Shown here in pieces: positions 9,727 through 20,031 of a stretch of DNA of 64,000 nt. Source of the DNA: Anaerocolumna sedimenticola (lineage in GTDB: Bacteria; Bacillota; Clostridia; Lachnospirales; Lachnospiraceae); NCBI RefSeq assembly GCF_009931695.1, contig NZ_CP048000.1, positions 866,501-930,500 on the forward strand, in the 5' to 3' direction. Within the stretch, counting starts at the first letter, position 1. Every line of letters starts with the position of its first letter. Made by a program: the position numbers and the translations under genes. Below the pieces are notes generated by a model. The model was not told where the DNA came from. It ran no database searches and saw only the letters and a list, made by a program, of their open reading frames with translations.

Positions 9727-11847
9727 TTAGTTTTTACCTTTAGCTGCTAATACTTTTTCCTGTACATTCTTAGGAACTGGTTCGTAGCTTGAGAAGAACA
9801 TGGAGTAAGCACCACGGCCCTGAGTTCTGGAACGAAGAGCGGTTGAATAACCGAACATTTCAGACAAAGGAACAAAACCTCTGATTAATTTGGTTCCGTT
9901 AATATCTTCGGATCCTTCGATACGTCCACGACGTGAACTGATATCACCGATAACATCACCCATATAATCATCCGGTACAGTAACTTCAACTCTCATGATT
10001 GGCTCAAGGAGAACTGCGCCTGCCTTGTGCATCGCATCTTTAAATGCCATGGAACCGGCAATCTTGAATGCCATTTCGTTGGAATCGACTTCATGGTAAG
10101 AACCGTCATAAACAGTAGCTTTAATACCAAGAACCGGATATCCGCCAAGGATACCTGCTTTGGAAGCTTCTTCGATACCGGCACCAACTGCAGGGATGTA
10201 TTCCTTAGGAATAGCACCACCAACAACGGTTGATACGAATTCGAATGTTTTCTCTGCGTTTGCATCCATAGGCTCAAATCTAACTTTACAGTGTCCGTAT
10301 TGTCCACGACCACCGGATTGTTTAGCATATTTGCTATCAACTTCAACTGCCTTTGTAAAGGATTCTTTGTAAGCAACCTGAGGTGCACCTACATTAGCTT
10401 CTACTTTGAATTCTCTTAAAAGTCTGTCTACGATAATTTCAAGGTGAAGCTCACCCATACCGGCAATAATAGTCTGACCTGTTTCTTCGTTGGTATAACA
10501 TCTGAAAGTAGGATCTTCTTCTGCAAGTTTTGCAAGAGCTTCACCCATTTTATCCTGACCTGCTTTTGTCTTAGGTTCAATAGATACTTCGATAACCGGT
10601 TCAGGGAATTCCATGGATTCAAGTATTACAGGGAATTTTTCATCACAGATGGTATCACCGGTTGTTGTGGTTTTAAAACCAACTGCTGCTGCAATATCTC
10701 CTGAATATACTTTTTCAAGATCTTCTCTCTTATTCGCATGCATCTGTAAGATACGGCCAACACGTTCTTTCTTGCCTTTTGTTGAGTTAAGTACATAAGA
10801 ACCGGAGTTTAATGTACCGGAGTAAACACGGAAGAAAGCAAGCTTTCCTACGAAAGGATCGGCCATAATTTTAAATGCCAATGCTGCAAAAGGTTCTTCA
10901 TCAGAAGATTTTCTGTGAACTTCATTACCTTCATCATCAACACCTTTGATATCAGGAATATCAGTTGGTGCAGGCATGTATTCGATAACTGCATCCAATA
11001 ACTTCTGAACACCCTTATTCCTGTATGCGGAACCGCAGGTTACAGGGATAAGTTTAACATCTATGGTAGCTCTTCTAAGAGCTGCTTTTAATTCTTCTGT
11101 AGTAGGTTCTTCACCTTCTAAGAATTTTTCGATTAATTCATCATCTGTTTCACAGATTAATTCAATCATTTCTGCTCTGTATTTATCAGCTAATTCCTTC
11201 ATATCATCCGGAATCTCTCTGATTGAAATGTCTTCGCCCTTATCATCATTGTAATAATAAGCTTTCATTTCAAACAAATCAATAACACCGATAAATGTGT
11301 CTTCCTTACCGATTGGTAATTGGATCGGCACAGGAGTCTTACCTAATCTAGTTCTGATCATGCTTACAACGTTGTAGAAATCTGCACCTGAAATGTCCAT
11401 TTTATTAACAAATGCCATTCTTGGTACATTGTATTTATCAGCCTGACGCCATACTGTCTCGGATTGAGGTTCAACACCACCCTTTGCGCAGAATACACCA
11501 ACTGCACTATCAAGTACACGTAAGGAACGTTCAACTTCTACAGTGAAGTCAACGTGTCCCGGTGTATCAATAATATTGATACGATGTTCTAAAGCACCAG
11601 GAATCTTCTTATGTTCGAATTCCTGAGTCCAGTGACAGGTTGTAGCGGCTGAAGTAATTGTGATACCTCTTTCCTGTTCCTGCTCCATCCAGTCCATGGT
11701 CGCAGTACCTTCATGAGTATCACCGATTTTATAGTTTACACCGGTATAATATAAGATACGTTCGGTAAGTGTTGTCTTACCGGCATCAATATGAGCCATA
11801 ATACCGATATTCCTAGTTCTCTCTAATGGATATTCTCTTCCAGCCAA
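9727..11847 (-). CDS. fusA: Translation elongation factor G
   Basis: 706 residues. The start is TTG at 11847, seven bases after AAGGAGG. Motifs: G1 AHIDAGKTT near residue 18, the switch region [11 protein letters not shown]3 DTPGHVDF near 90, and G4 NKMD near 144, followed by domains II-V of normal length. It catalyses translocation on the ribosome. A leftward frame inside (9993-10388) is a shadow of this gene. Confidence 0.98.
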   Translation of the reverse strand: MAGREYPLERTRNIGIMAHIDAGKTTLTERILYYTGVNYKIGDTHEGTATMDWMEQEQERGITITSAATTCHWTQEFEHKKIPGALEHRINIIDTPGHVDFTVEVERSLRVLDSAVGVFCAKGGVEPQSETVWRQADKYNVPRMAFVNKMDISGADFYNVVSMIRTRLGKTPVPIQLPIGKEDTFIGVIDLFEMKAYYYNDDKGEDISIREIPDDMKELADKYRAEMIELICETDDELIEKFLEGEEPTTEELKAALRRATIDVKLIPVTCGSAYRNKGVQKLLDAVIEYMPAPTDIPDIKGVDDEGNEVHRKSSDEEPFAALAFKIMADPFVGKLAFFRVYSGTLNSGSYVLNSTKGKKERVGRILQMHANKREDLEKVYSGDIAAAVGFKTTTTGDTICDEKFPVILESMEFPEPVIEVSIEPKTKAGQDKMGEALAKLAEEDPTFRCYTNEETGQTIIAGMGELHLEIIVDRLLREFKVEANVGAPQVAYKESFTKAVEVDSKYAKQSGGRGQYGHCKVRFEPMDANAEKTFEFVSTVVGGAIPKEYIPAVGAGIEEASKAGILGGYPVLGIKATVYDGSYHEVDSNEMAFKIAGSMAFKDAMHKAGAVLLEPIMRVEVTVPDDYMGDVIGDISSRRGRIEGSEDINGTKLIRGFVPLSEMFGYSTALRSRTQGRGAYSMFFSSYEPVPKNVQEKVLAAKGKN

Positions 11848-12027
11848 GGAAATTCCTCCTTAATTCAAGTGGTTCACCCATTCGATCAAATTTGATAAAC
11901 AGGTTATATCAATAATTACATTGTAAAATGTTAAAAGATAGCTGCTTTTGATAATATACCACTAAAGGCAGTAATTATACCAAATGTATGATTACTACCA
12001 GAAGTAATGTTATTATCTATATTTATC

Positions 12028-12498
12028 TTACCAGCGATAATGTGCAAACGCTTTATTTGCATCTGCCATCTTATGCATATCTTCTTTTTTCTTAACAGCG
12101 GATCCAGTATTGTTAGCTGCATCCATAAGCTCGTTAGCTAATTTTTCTTCCATTGTCTTTTCTCCTCTTTTACGAGAATAAAGTGTAAGCCAACGAAGAG
12201 CTAACGCTTGTCTTCTGTCCGGTCTAACTTCGATTGGTACCTGGTATGTTGCACCACCGATACGTCTTGCTTTAACTTCCAATACCGGCATGATATTGTT
12301 CATAGCTTCTTCAAAAACTTCAATTGCTTCTTTACCAGTTTTAGCAGCTACTCTGTCAAATGCTCCGTATACGATCTTCTGTGCAGTACCTTTCTTACCG
12401 TCAAGCATAACGTTGTTAATAAGCTTGGTAACGATTTTGCTGTTGTAAATCGGATCTGCTAATACATCTCTTTTTTGTATATGTCCTTTACGTGGCAC
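12028..12498 (-). CDS. rpsG: 30S ribosomal protein S7
   Basis: 156 residues from a GTG start behind GGAGGGAAGAAAC. The sequence [32 protein letters not shown] and the C-terminal helix region [20 protein letters not shown] are characteristic of S7, which binds the 3' domain of 16S rRNA. It lies between rpsL and fusA as in the classical str operon. Confidence 0.97.
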   Translation of the reverse strand: MPRKGHIQKRDVLADPIYNSKIVTKLINNVMLDGKKGTAQKIVYGAFDRVAAKTGKEAIEVFEEAMNNIMPVLEVKARRIGGATYQVPIEVRPDRRQALALRWLTLYSRKRGEKTMEEKLANELMDAANNTGSAVKKKEDMHKMADANKAFAHYRW

Positions 12499-12584
12499 GT
12501 TTCTTCCCTCCTTAATAATCCTTATCGAATTTCAATAAGATTTTCTTAAATCATCGGTACTCACATATCCCCACCATTAGGGGC

Positions 12585-12606
12585 AGTACAGGGTTAAACC
12601 CGTACT
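12585..12606 (-). promoter_or_regulatory. Hairpin in the rpsL-rpsG intergenic leader
   Basis: A short stem (AGTAC, ACCC/GGGT arms) within the 270-base rpsL-rpsG spacer. S7 autoregulates the str operon through an intergenic RNA element in other bacteria; whether this hairpin does that here is only a guess from position. Confidence 0.3.
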
Positions 12607-12768
12607 TTCATTGTGTTCGCGCTCAGTTTAACTCTCTTTCAAATCTATTCCGTCTACAGGGAAACAAGTTTCTTATAAGTCGGTGATAAAATGCAACCCA
12701 AAAATTTTATCTGAAATCTGAAATTAAAAATTAACCCGGCACTTAATGATTAGTGAAAAAACCTTGAA

Positions 12769-13188
12769 TTATTTACCTGCTTTCGGTCTCTTTGCTCCGT
12801 ATTTGGAACGAGCCTGTCTTCTCTTAGCAACACCTGCTGTATCAAGTGTACCTCTGACAATGTGATAACGAGTACCAGGTAAATCCTTAACTCTACCACC
12901 TCTGATCAGAACAACACTATGCTCTTGAAGGTTATGTCCTTCACCTGGGATATAGCTTGTTACTTCGATTCCGTTAGAAAGACGAACTCTGGCAATTTTT
13001 CTAAGAGCTGAATTAGGCTTCTTAGGTGTAGCTGTTCTAACCGCTGTACAAACACCTCTTTTTTGTGGTGCTGAACTATCAGTAGATCTCTTATTTAAGG
13101 AGTTAAATCCTTTTTGAAGAGCTGGAGAAGTAGATTTCTTCTCAATTGTCTTTCTACCTTTTCTAACTAATTGATTAAATGTAGGCAT
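12769..13188 (-). CDS. rpsL: 30S ribosomal protein S12
   Basis: 139 residues, ATG behind AGGAGGTG. Signature blocks include [33 protein letters not shown] and [20 protein letters not shown]. This protein shapes the decoding centre. The [10 protein letters not shown] loop carries the wild-type lysine associated with streptomycin sensitivity. It is the first gene of the str operon. Confidence 0.98.
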   Translation of the reverse strand: MPTFNQLVRKGRKTIEKKSTSPALQKGFNSLNKRSTDSSAPQKRGVCTAVRTATPKKPNSALRKIARVRLSNGIEVTSYIPGEGHNLQEHSVVLIRGGRVKDLPGTRYHIVRGTLDTAGVAKRRQARSKYGAKRPKAGK

Positions 13189-13291
13189 TAATTTTCACCT
13201 CCTGATTATTATTCGAATTACTTGGGCTGCCTAACGTTTCTTTGCATTCAATGCACACAAATATCTGCGCCATATAAAATCGCGCTTACTG

Positions 13292-13320
13292 ATTATACTT
13301 TATATTTTAAATCTTGTCAA
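13292..13320 (-). promoter_or_regulatory. Promoter of the str operon (rpsL-rpsG-fusA)
   Basis: Minus strand TTGACA (13315-13320), a 17-base spacer, and TATAAT (13292-13297). This is a full consensus promoter about 100 bases before rpsL. Confidence 0.93.
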
Positions 13321-13412
13321 GGGTTATCAGTAAAATCTTCACAGTTTTCGGCTGTTACTGCATATATTGGATAATCCGATTGCAGGAAGACCCCAAGGTA
13401 TGATTGAAAATT

Positions 13413-15503
13413 CTATCTGATCGGGCAGAAGCCGTTATAACAATCTCCGTCTATCAGGTCCTGGGTCTCATTTACATCAAACTGTGCCAATAAATCATAA
13501 TCGATTGGTTTTATTTTACTTAGTCGGTTTTCATAATCTTCTTTGGTAGTCCTTTCAAATGGAAGCAGGGGATAGGTTTCCTCATATAACGGAAGGAACG
13601 TAACCCCAACACCATAGTCAAAGTTTTCATATAACCATTCTGCAACATCATCCCATTCATTTTCCCTTACATGAACGGTAATGGAGGTATTATGATCCGT
13701 CCAGCTTAACATGGATAATTTGTATAATTCAAGTTGTTCTATAGCCCCTACGTCATATTTTGTTTTGCCCTCCGGTGCTTTTACCGGGAATTCAATTACC
13801 TTAATGGTACAGTCTTCGTCCCTTTGCCCTACTTCATTATAGATAGGATAACAGCCTTGCTTTTCAATCATTTTATATAGAGGATCCGATGTGGCAATTC
13901 GGATTCTTCTAATAAAATAGTTGGAATGTGCAAAATGTATTCCGCTGCTTACACAAGGTAAAGTGGATAAAGTACCCTCCGGTTTTATTGTAGTCATAAG
14001 TTTAGGTACGGAGATTTTAAGGATATCACAGTATCGTTTTCCCTCCATATGAACTACCTCTCGTAAATGTCTTAGGAGTGTACCAAGTTCTTCATAAGTC
14101 ATCTTGGTTTTGTTCACCATATCCATAATACCGGTTAAAGATATTCCAACAATTCTGTCTTCTTTCATTACCTGATTCCAATCAGGTAGTTCTACTTCAA
14201 CCAGTGTCATACGAATTGCAACCCGTGTTGATAATTTAAGGACTTCCTCCAGCTTCTTAAGTTCTAGTTCATCCTCATCATTCACAAAAGAAAGAAGATT
14301 ATTGGTAGTAAGGTTACAGCATTGTTTGGATTTTAACAGAATTTCACCACATGGATTCAACCCCTCAAAAGTACCTTTTCTACGTTTGGCCTCCGCTCCA
14401 TTAATGAATCCCGGCTCCCCGTTAATCCGGATGGAATGGAGCATTTCTTTAATTCTCGTAAGAGACGGCCTCCCAGAATAAAGAACAGAATTATTGCTCA
14501 TTTTACGGTGGGATATATCGGTATTTTCAACCCAATTGCCATCAATAACAGTATAGATATCCTTTTTAGCGTTAATAACCTCTTCTTCATCTTCTTCACA
14601 AATAATCATCATAGCACTGCGTCTGACACCGCCGGACACTACATTTTCACTGATTATGGTGGCTATATCCAGAACATCGATGGACTTTAATTTATTATCG
14701 TCATTATTAAGTATTACCTTATTTATCTTTTCAAACATTCTTTTTAATGACTTATGACCGGAAGCTCTGCCTCCAAACCGGCGTAACCTCTCACCCTCCG
14801 GCCTTACATAACTGTAATCAATGATAATCGTATCTATACCATCATATTTCTTTTCCGTAATTAATTTAAAATAAATCTCAAGAGCATTACACCAGCCTTC
14901 TTTACTGTCACCTACTTTAATCCTCGCAATATGCGGATTATCACGGTTTATATCCAAAACCGTATTCTCCATTAGCTCTTTCTTAGTTTCTTTACGAATA
15001 TTTTCGAGATAGATTCCCTCCAGTTTTACCGTTCGGACATAAGGCATCTTGGCGATTAAATTTTTGTCAATACGAATACCGACTCCACAGCCTAACATAA
15101 GCAGATAAAAAACATCCACAAAATCACACAGGCTCTCAATCATGGTAAAACAGCAGTTGTAATTCGATAGAGGATATTCCTTTACAATTTCGGTCCCTCC
15201 CATATATAAAGTTCGTCCGGAGGTAAATGTTCTCAAATTATAAAGATTATCAAATAATTGCTCCGCTTCGTTTTGTTCTTCTATGGGGTCTATGGATATA
15301 CCCAGATTCTTTTTATATTGTATTCCTAAGTCTATATTGTACTCCGTTGTTCTTAATACGGTTTCAAACCAGTTTTCTCTTCTTTTCTTATCTTCTATAT
15401 AACGGGAATAAGTTCGTAGATACACAAACTCCCCAATTGGACTTAATGGTGCTTTTTGATTTTTATATTTATTTAAAAATTGTTCCGTTAATAAACCTGC
15501 CAT
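13413..15503 (-). CDS. nrdJ: Adenosylcobalamin-dependent ribonucleotide reductase (class II, monomeric type)
   Basis: 696 residues, ATG behind GGAGGAATAAGT. The protein reads as a monomeric class II reductase similar to the Lactobacillus leichmannii enzyme. Visible elements are the N-terminal disulfide-pair cysteines (NYNCCFTM near residue 118 and NLTTNN preceded by KQCC near 390), the catalytic NPCGEILL segment near 380, and a C-terminal CYNGFC redox pair that re-reduces the active site. It makes deoxyribonucleotides without oxygen using B12, which fits an anaerobe. No cobalamin riboswitch box is seen upstream; control instead looks like NrdR. Confidence 0.9.
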   Translation of the reverse strand: MAGLLTEQFLNKYKNQKAPLSPIGEFVYLRTYSRYIEDKKRRENWFETVLRTTEYNIDLGIQYKKNLGISIDPIEEQNEAEQLFDNLYNLRTFTSGRTLYMGGTEIVKEYPLSNYNCCFTMIESLCDFVDVFYLLMLGCGVGIRIDKNLIAKMPYVRTVKLEGIYLENIRKETKKELMENTVLDINRDNPHIARIKVGDSKEGWCNALEIYFKLITEKKYDGIDTIIIDYSYVRPEGERLRRFGGRASGHKSLKRMFEKINKVILNNDDNKLKSIDVLDIATIISENVVSGGVRRSAMMIICEEDEEEVINAKKDIYTVIDGNWVENTDISHRKMSNNSVLYSGRPSLTRIKEMLHSIRINGEPGFINGAEAKRRKGTFEGLNPCGEILLKSKQCCNLTTNNLLSFVNDEDELELKKLEEVLKLSTRVAIRMTLVEVELPDWNQVMKEDRIVGISLTGIMDMVNKTKMTYEELGTLLRHLREVVHMEGKRYCDILKISVPKLMTTIKPEGTLSTLPCVSSGIHFAHSNYFIRRIRIATSDPLYKMIEKQGCYPIYNEVGQRDEDCTIKVIEFPVKAPEGKTKYDVGAIEQLELYKLSMLSWTDHNTSITVHVRENEWDDVAEWLYENFDYGVGVTFLPLYEETYPLLPFERTTKEDYENRLSKIKPIDYDLLAQFDVNETQDLIDGDCYNGFCPIR

Positions 15504-15655
15504 ACTTATTCCTCCGATCGATTCAGAAAAAATATTCCTATCCTATTATGAATACTTCCTCTGAAAAATACTCTGATTATTATTATATGGTACAAATCCC
15601 GGTCCGAAAAAGCCTTTGATTTCAATCTTGAATTTTATTCACTTAATAGGTATAT

Positions 15656-15705
15656 GTACTATATATTGTGTTACATATTATATATCAATACTATATGTAT
15701 GTCAA
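15656..15705 (-). promoter_or_regulatory. nrdJ promoter overlapped by two NrdR-box-like sites
   Basis: Minus strand TTGACA (15700-15705), a 17-base spacer, and TATAAT (15677-15682). A box ACACAATATATAGTAC (15656-15671) closely matches the published NrdR box pattern. A weaker one, ACATACATATAGTATT, lies at about 15687-15702. The shared ATATAGT cores are 32 bases apart, three helical turns, as is typical for paired NrdR sites. The nrdR gene is not in this window. Confidence 0.75.
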
Positions 15706-15828
15706 TAACTGATTTGATGGCTTACATATCCATCTGTTTTATTATTACTTTTTTATTATTTTTCTTCTACTTTTTTACATTATTTGTATCAATTTTTTAT
15801 AATTTGGCATGATTTATCATTTCATATT

Positions 15829-15926
15829 ATTTTTTCTTTTCGTATTACTTTTTATGATTTAGCTCTTTTTTCTTTTCGTATTATTTTTTATGATTTAGCT
15901 CTTTTTTCTTTTCGATTATTTTTAAA
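15829..15926. repeat. T-rich tandem repeat, about 36-bp period
   Basis: Two full units and one partial unit of a pattern TTTTTCTTTTCGTATTA... ending TATGATTTAGCTC. It lies in an extremely AT-rich 500-base gap between the nrdJ promoter and the rpoC terminator. The + strand frame 15784-16014 across it is low-complexity F/Y/L-rich sequence and is not believed to be a gene. Confidence 0.75.
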
Positions 15927-16079
15927 TTCTTTATTCTATGATTTTTTCTGTATGTGTTACAATAATTTATGTGCTTTTACTGCATCCTTATTTTTTCCTA
16001 TGTATTCAATATAATACTCATTTTAATCTGATTTTGTTATTATTTACCAATGCTTTATTATACTATGAGACAAAAAAAA

Positions 16080-16118
16080 TCTGCTAAAACGAACTCTTAT
16101 CCCTTTCGTTTCAGCAGA
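16080..16118 (-). terminator. Rho-independent terminator of rpoBC
   Basis: Stem TCTGCTGAAACGAA / TTCGTTTTAGCAGA (minus strand) followed by TTTTTTTTGTC, 34 bases after the rpoC stop. Confidence 0.92.
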
Positions 16119-16151
16119 CCTTTTATTATATTAAATTAAATGTTACTGTTA

Positions 16152-19100
16152 TCAGTCGTTATCTTCAGAATTATTATCAATTACAAATTCTTCATCCTCA
16201 AAGTCATCTTCTGATAAATCTTCATTATCATCAAACTCATCCACTTCGATACCGTCTATATCATCCATGGTTGATTCGTTATAGCGGAAGCTGTCATACT
16301 CCTCATCTTCATAATCTTCGGAGATCAATAATTCCTCATCCATGTCACTGTCTAATTTTACGGAACGATATCTCTTCATACCGGTACCGGCAGGAATTAA
16401 TTTACCAATGATAACATTTTCTTTAAGACCAATTAACGGATCGATCTTACCATTAATCGCTGCTTCCGTTAAGACTTTTGTCGTCTCCTGGAAAGATGCA
16501 GCAGAAAGGAAAGAGTTGGTTGCCAAAGATGCCTTGGTAATACCAAGCATTACCTGTTTTCCTTCAGCCTTTGGTAATCCTTCTGATTCCAGTTTTTCAT
16601 TAATATCATCAAAGTCTAAGGTATCTACTAATTTACCAGGCAATAATTCGGATTCACCGCTGTTTTCAATACGGATCTTCTTAAGCATCTGACGCACAAT
16701 AACCTCAATATGCTTATCATTGATTTCAACACCCTGCAGACGGTATACACGCTGAACTTCCTGGATCATATAATCCTGAACGGCACGAACACCTTTAATC
16801 TTAAGGATATCATGAGGGTTAACACTACCTTCTGTTAACTCATCACCGGCTTCTAATATATCACCGTCTAAAACTTTGATTCTGGATCCATAAGGTATTA
16901 AATAAGCTTTGGATTCAGCGGTTTCTTCATTAGTCACAATTACTTCACGTTTTTTCTTAGTATCTTTAATGGTTACAACACCGCCGAATTCAGCGATAAT
17001 TGCAAGACCCTTAGGTTTTCTTGCTTCAAAAAGTTCTTCAACACGAGGAAGACCTTGTGTGATATCATCACCGGCAACACCACCGGTATGGAAAGTACGC
17101 ATGGTAAGCTGTGTACCAGGTTCACCGATAGACTGAGCAGCAATAATACCTACTGCTTCACCAACCTGAACTGCTTCACCGGTAGCCATGTTGGCACCAT
17201 AACATTTAGCACATACACCAATATGAGATTTACAGGTAAGAATGGTACGGATTTTAATTTTTGCATTAAAACCGGCTTCCTGAACTTTCCCCGTAGCTAC
17301 AATTCTTGCCGCTCTTCTTGGTGTAATCATATGGTTTGCTTTCACAATAACTTCACCGTTATCATCCTCAATGGTTTCACAGGAATATCTTCCGGTGATA
17401 CGTTCTTCCAGGCTTTCAATCACTTCATTGCCATCGGTAAACGCCTTAATCCACATACCAGGAGTTTCTTTGCCTTCGCAGCAATCCACTTCACGGATAA
17501 TTAAGTCCTGAGATACGTCAACCAGACGACGTGTCAGATATCCGGAGTCGGCGGTACGAAGAGCAGTATCGGAAAGACCCTTTCTAGCACCATGGGCGGA
17601 GATGAAGTATTCCAATACGTCAAGACCTTCACGGAAGTTTGATTTAATAGGCAACTCGATGGTACGGCCGGATGTATCCGCCATAAGACCACGCATACCT
17701 GCAAGCTGTTTGATCTGCTTATCGGAACCACGGGCACCGGAGTCAGCCATCATATATATATTATTGTATTTATCAAGACCAGTAAGAAGTGCCTCTGTAA
17801 TATCATCATCGGCTACCTTCCAGGTATCAATAACTGCTTTATATCTTTCATCTTCCGTCATAAGACCACGGCGGAAATTCTTGGAGATTTCTTCTACTCT
17901 TGATTCTGCTTCCGCTATAATGGTTTTCTTCTGAGGAGGTACTGTCATATCGGAAATAGATACCGTCATGGCAGCTCTTGTAGAATACTTATAACCAAGG
18001 GCTTTAATCGCATCCAGAGTTTCAGCTGTTTTAGTCGCACCATGGGTATTAATGCATTTCTCCAGAATCTTCTTTAACTGTTTCTTACCTACATGGAAGT
18101 CAACTTCAGGTAATAAGAAATTATCCGGATTGGAACGGTCAACGAAACCTAAATCCTGGCTGATGATCTCATTAAAGATTAATCGGCCTAATGTAGATTC
18201 AATTGTTTTAGTTTCCATTTCACCCATGTTATTGATGCCGGATCTTCTAACCTTAATCAAGGCATGTAAAGTAATAGCACCATTCTCATAAGCAAGAATT
18301 GCTTCATTCACACTCTTAAAGCAATGTCCTTCTCCCATATCACCAGGCTTTTGCAAGGTCAGGTAATAGATACCAAGTACCATATCCTGGCTAGGAACGG
18401 CAACGGGAGCACCATCAGAAGGTTTTAATAAGTTGTTTGGAGACAACAGCAGGAATCTGCATTCTGCCTGAGCCTCAACAGATAATGGCAGATGGACAGC
18501 CATCTGGTCACCATCAAAGTCGGCGTTGAAAGCGGTACATACCAACGGATGAAGTTTAATTGCTTTACCCTCAACCAATACCGGCTCAAAAGCCTGGATA
18601 CCAAGTCTGTGAAGTGTTGGAGCACGGTTTAACATAACCGGATGTTCTCTGATTACTTCTTCTAATACATCCCAAACTTCCGTCTGAAGTCTTTCTACCA
18701 TCTTTTTAGCTGATTTTATATTATGGGCAGTTCCTCTGGCAACCAGTTCTTTCATAACGAAAGGTTTAAATAACTCAATTGCCATTTCTTTCGGAAGACC
18801 GCACTGATAAATCTTTAATTCCGGACCAACAACGATAACGGAACGTCCTGAATAGTCAACACGTTTACCTAGTAAGTTCTGACGGAAACGTCCCTGCTTA
18901 CCCTTTAACATATCGGATAAGGATTTTAATGCACGGTTTCCCGGACCGGTAACCGGTCTTCCTCTTCTGCCGTTATCAATAAGAGCATCTACTGCTTCCT
19001 GAAGCATTCTCTTTTCATTACGAACGATAATATCCGGAGCGCCGAGTTCAAGAAGCCTCTTTAAACGATTGTTACGGTTGATAATTCTTCTGTATAAATC

Positions 19101-19892
19101 GTTCATATCAGAGGTAGCGAAACGCCCGCCGTCTAACTGTACCATAGGTCTTAAATCCGGAGGAATAACAGGAACTACGGAAAGAATCATCCAATCAGGT
19201 CTGTTACCGGATTCTCTGAACGCTTCAACAACTTCAAGCCTTTTGATTATTCTTGCTCTCTTCTGTCCCGTTGAATCCTTTAATCCTTTTTTAAGGTCTA
19301 CTGATTCTGCTTCCAGATTAATTGCAAGTAAAAGTTCCTGGATTGCTTCGGCACCCATGCCAACTCTGAACTTATTACCGTATTTTTCGTAAGCTTCTCT
19401 ATATTCTTTTTCGTTTAAAACTTGTTTGTATTGTAAATCGGTACTTCCTTTATCCAATACGATATAAGCAGCAAAATAAAGTACTTTTTCCAGAGTCCTT
19501 GGAGATAAGTCTAATATAAGACCCATTCTGCTTGGAATTCCTTTAAAATACCATATATGAGACACCGGTGCCGCTAGTTCAATATGGCCCATTCTTTCCC
19601 TGCGGACACTGGCCTTGGTAACTTCAACACCACACCTGTCACATACTACGCCTTTATATCGGATTTTCTTATATTTACCGCAATGACACTCCCAGTCTTT
19701 ACTTGGTCCAAAAATCTTCTCACAGAATAAACCGTCTTTTTCCGGTTTTAAAGTTCTGTAGTTTATAGTCTCAGGTTTTTTTACTTCGCCTCTTGACCAT
19801 TCTCTAATTTTCTCCGGAGAAGCTAAACCAATTTTTATGGCGTCATAGGTAATTTCCCCGACATTTTCATTATTTACTACTTCTGGCATCAT
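16152..19892 (-). CDS. rpoC: RNA polymerase beta' subunit
   Basis: 1246 residues from the ATG at 19892, which follows AAAGGGAG; the frame is open 60 bases further upstream but has no ribosome binding site there. Features: N-terminal zinc site [20 protein letters not shown]; catalytic [12 protein letters not shown], whose three aspartates bind the catalytic magnesium; the trigger-loop region [20 protein letters not shown]; and a second zinc cluster [13 protein letters not shown]. The last 65 residues form a highly acidic tail ([18 protein letters not shown]). It is 139 bases downstream of rpoB in one operon. Confidence 0.97.
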   Translation of the reverse strand: MMPEVVNNENVGEITYDAIKIGLASPEKIREWSRGEVKKPETINYRTLKPEKDGLFCEKIFGPSKDWECHCGKYKKIRYKGVVCDRCGVEVTKASVRRERMGHIELAAPVSHIWYFKGIPSRMGLILDLSPRTLEKVLYFAAYIVLDKGSTDLQYKQVLNEKEYREAYEKYGNKFRVGMGAEAIQELLLAINLEAESVDLKKGLKDSTGQKRARIIKRLEVVEAFRESGNRPDWMILSVVPVIPPDLRPMVQLDGGRFATSDMNDLYRRIINRNNRLKRLLELGAPDIIVRNEKRMLQEAVDALIDNGRRGRPVTGPGNRALKSLSDMLKGKQGRFRQNLLGKRVDYSGRSVIVVGPELKIYQCGLPKEMAIELFKPFVMKELVARGTAHNIKSAKKMVERLQTEVWDVLEEVIREHPVMLNRAPTLHRLGIQAFEPVLVEGKAIKLHPLVCTAFNADFDGDQMAVHLPLSVEAQAECRFLLLSPNNLLKPSDGAPVAVPSQDMVLGIYYLTLQKPGDMGEGHCFKSVNEAILAYENGAITLHALIKVRRSGINNMGEMETKTIESTLGRLIFNEIISQDLGFVDRSNPDNFLLPEVDFHVGKKQLKKILEKCINTHGATKTAETLDAIKALGYKYSTRAAMTVSISDMTVPPQKKTIIAEAESRVEEISKNFRRGLMTEDERYKAVIDTWKVADDDITEALLTGLDKYNNIYMMADSGARGSDKQIKQLAGMRGLMADTSGRTIELPIKSNFREGLDVLEYFISAHGARKGLSDTALRTADSGYLTRRLVDVSQDLIIREVDCCEGKETPGMWIKAFTDGNEVIESLEERITGRYSCETIEDDNGEVIVKANHMITPRRAARIVATGKVQEAGFNAKIKIRTILTCKSHIGVCAKCYGANMATGEAVQVGEAVGIIAAQSIGEPGTQLTMRTFHTGGVAGDDITQGLPRVEELFEARKPKGLAIIAEFGGVVTIKDTKKKREVIVTNEETAESKAYLIPYGSRIKVLDGDILEAGDELTEGSVNPHDILKIKGVRAVQDYMIQEVQRVYRLQGVEINDKHIEVIVRQMLKKIRIENSGESELLPGKLVDTLDFDDINEKLESEGLPKAEGKQVMLGITKASLATNSFLSAASFQETTKVLTEAAINGKIDPLIGLKENVIIGKLIPAGTGMKRYRSVKLDSDMDEELLISEDYEDEEYDSFRYNESTMDDIDGIEVDEFDDNEDLSEDDFEDEEFVIDNNSEDND

Positions 19893-20031
19893 CTGGCACT
19901 CCCTTTCATAGTAACGGATTATAGATGGAATCCGTCTTTTTACATTAGACATCCGCTAAAACGGATGTCTAGTATGCTAATGGAATTGATTATATACCTA
20001 AAATAAACGTATACAATTCCATTAGTTATAA

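Noticed and set aside
9993..10388. A 131-codon frame inside fusA
   Set aside because: Same strand but another frame of a well-conserved gene; shadow only.
15504..15655. Cobalamin riboswitch before nrdJ
   Set aside because: No B12-box-like sequence could be found in the leader; the NrdR-type sites explain control better.
15784..16014. A 76-codon + strand frame in the AT-rich gap
   Set aside because: It is low-complexity F/Y/L sequence produced by the T-rich tandem repeat, with no ribosome binding site.
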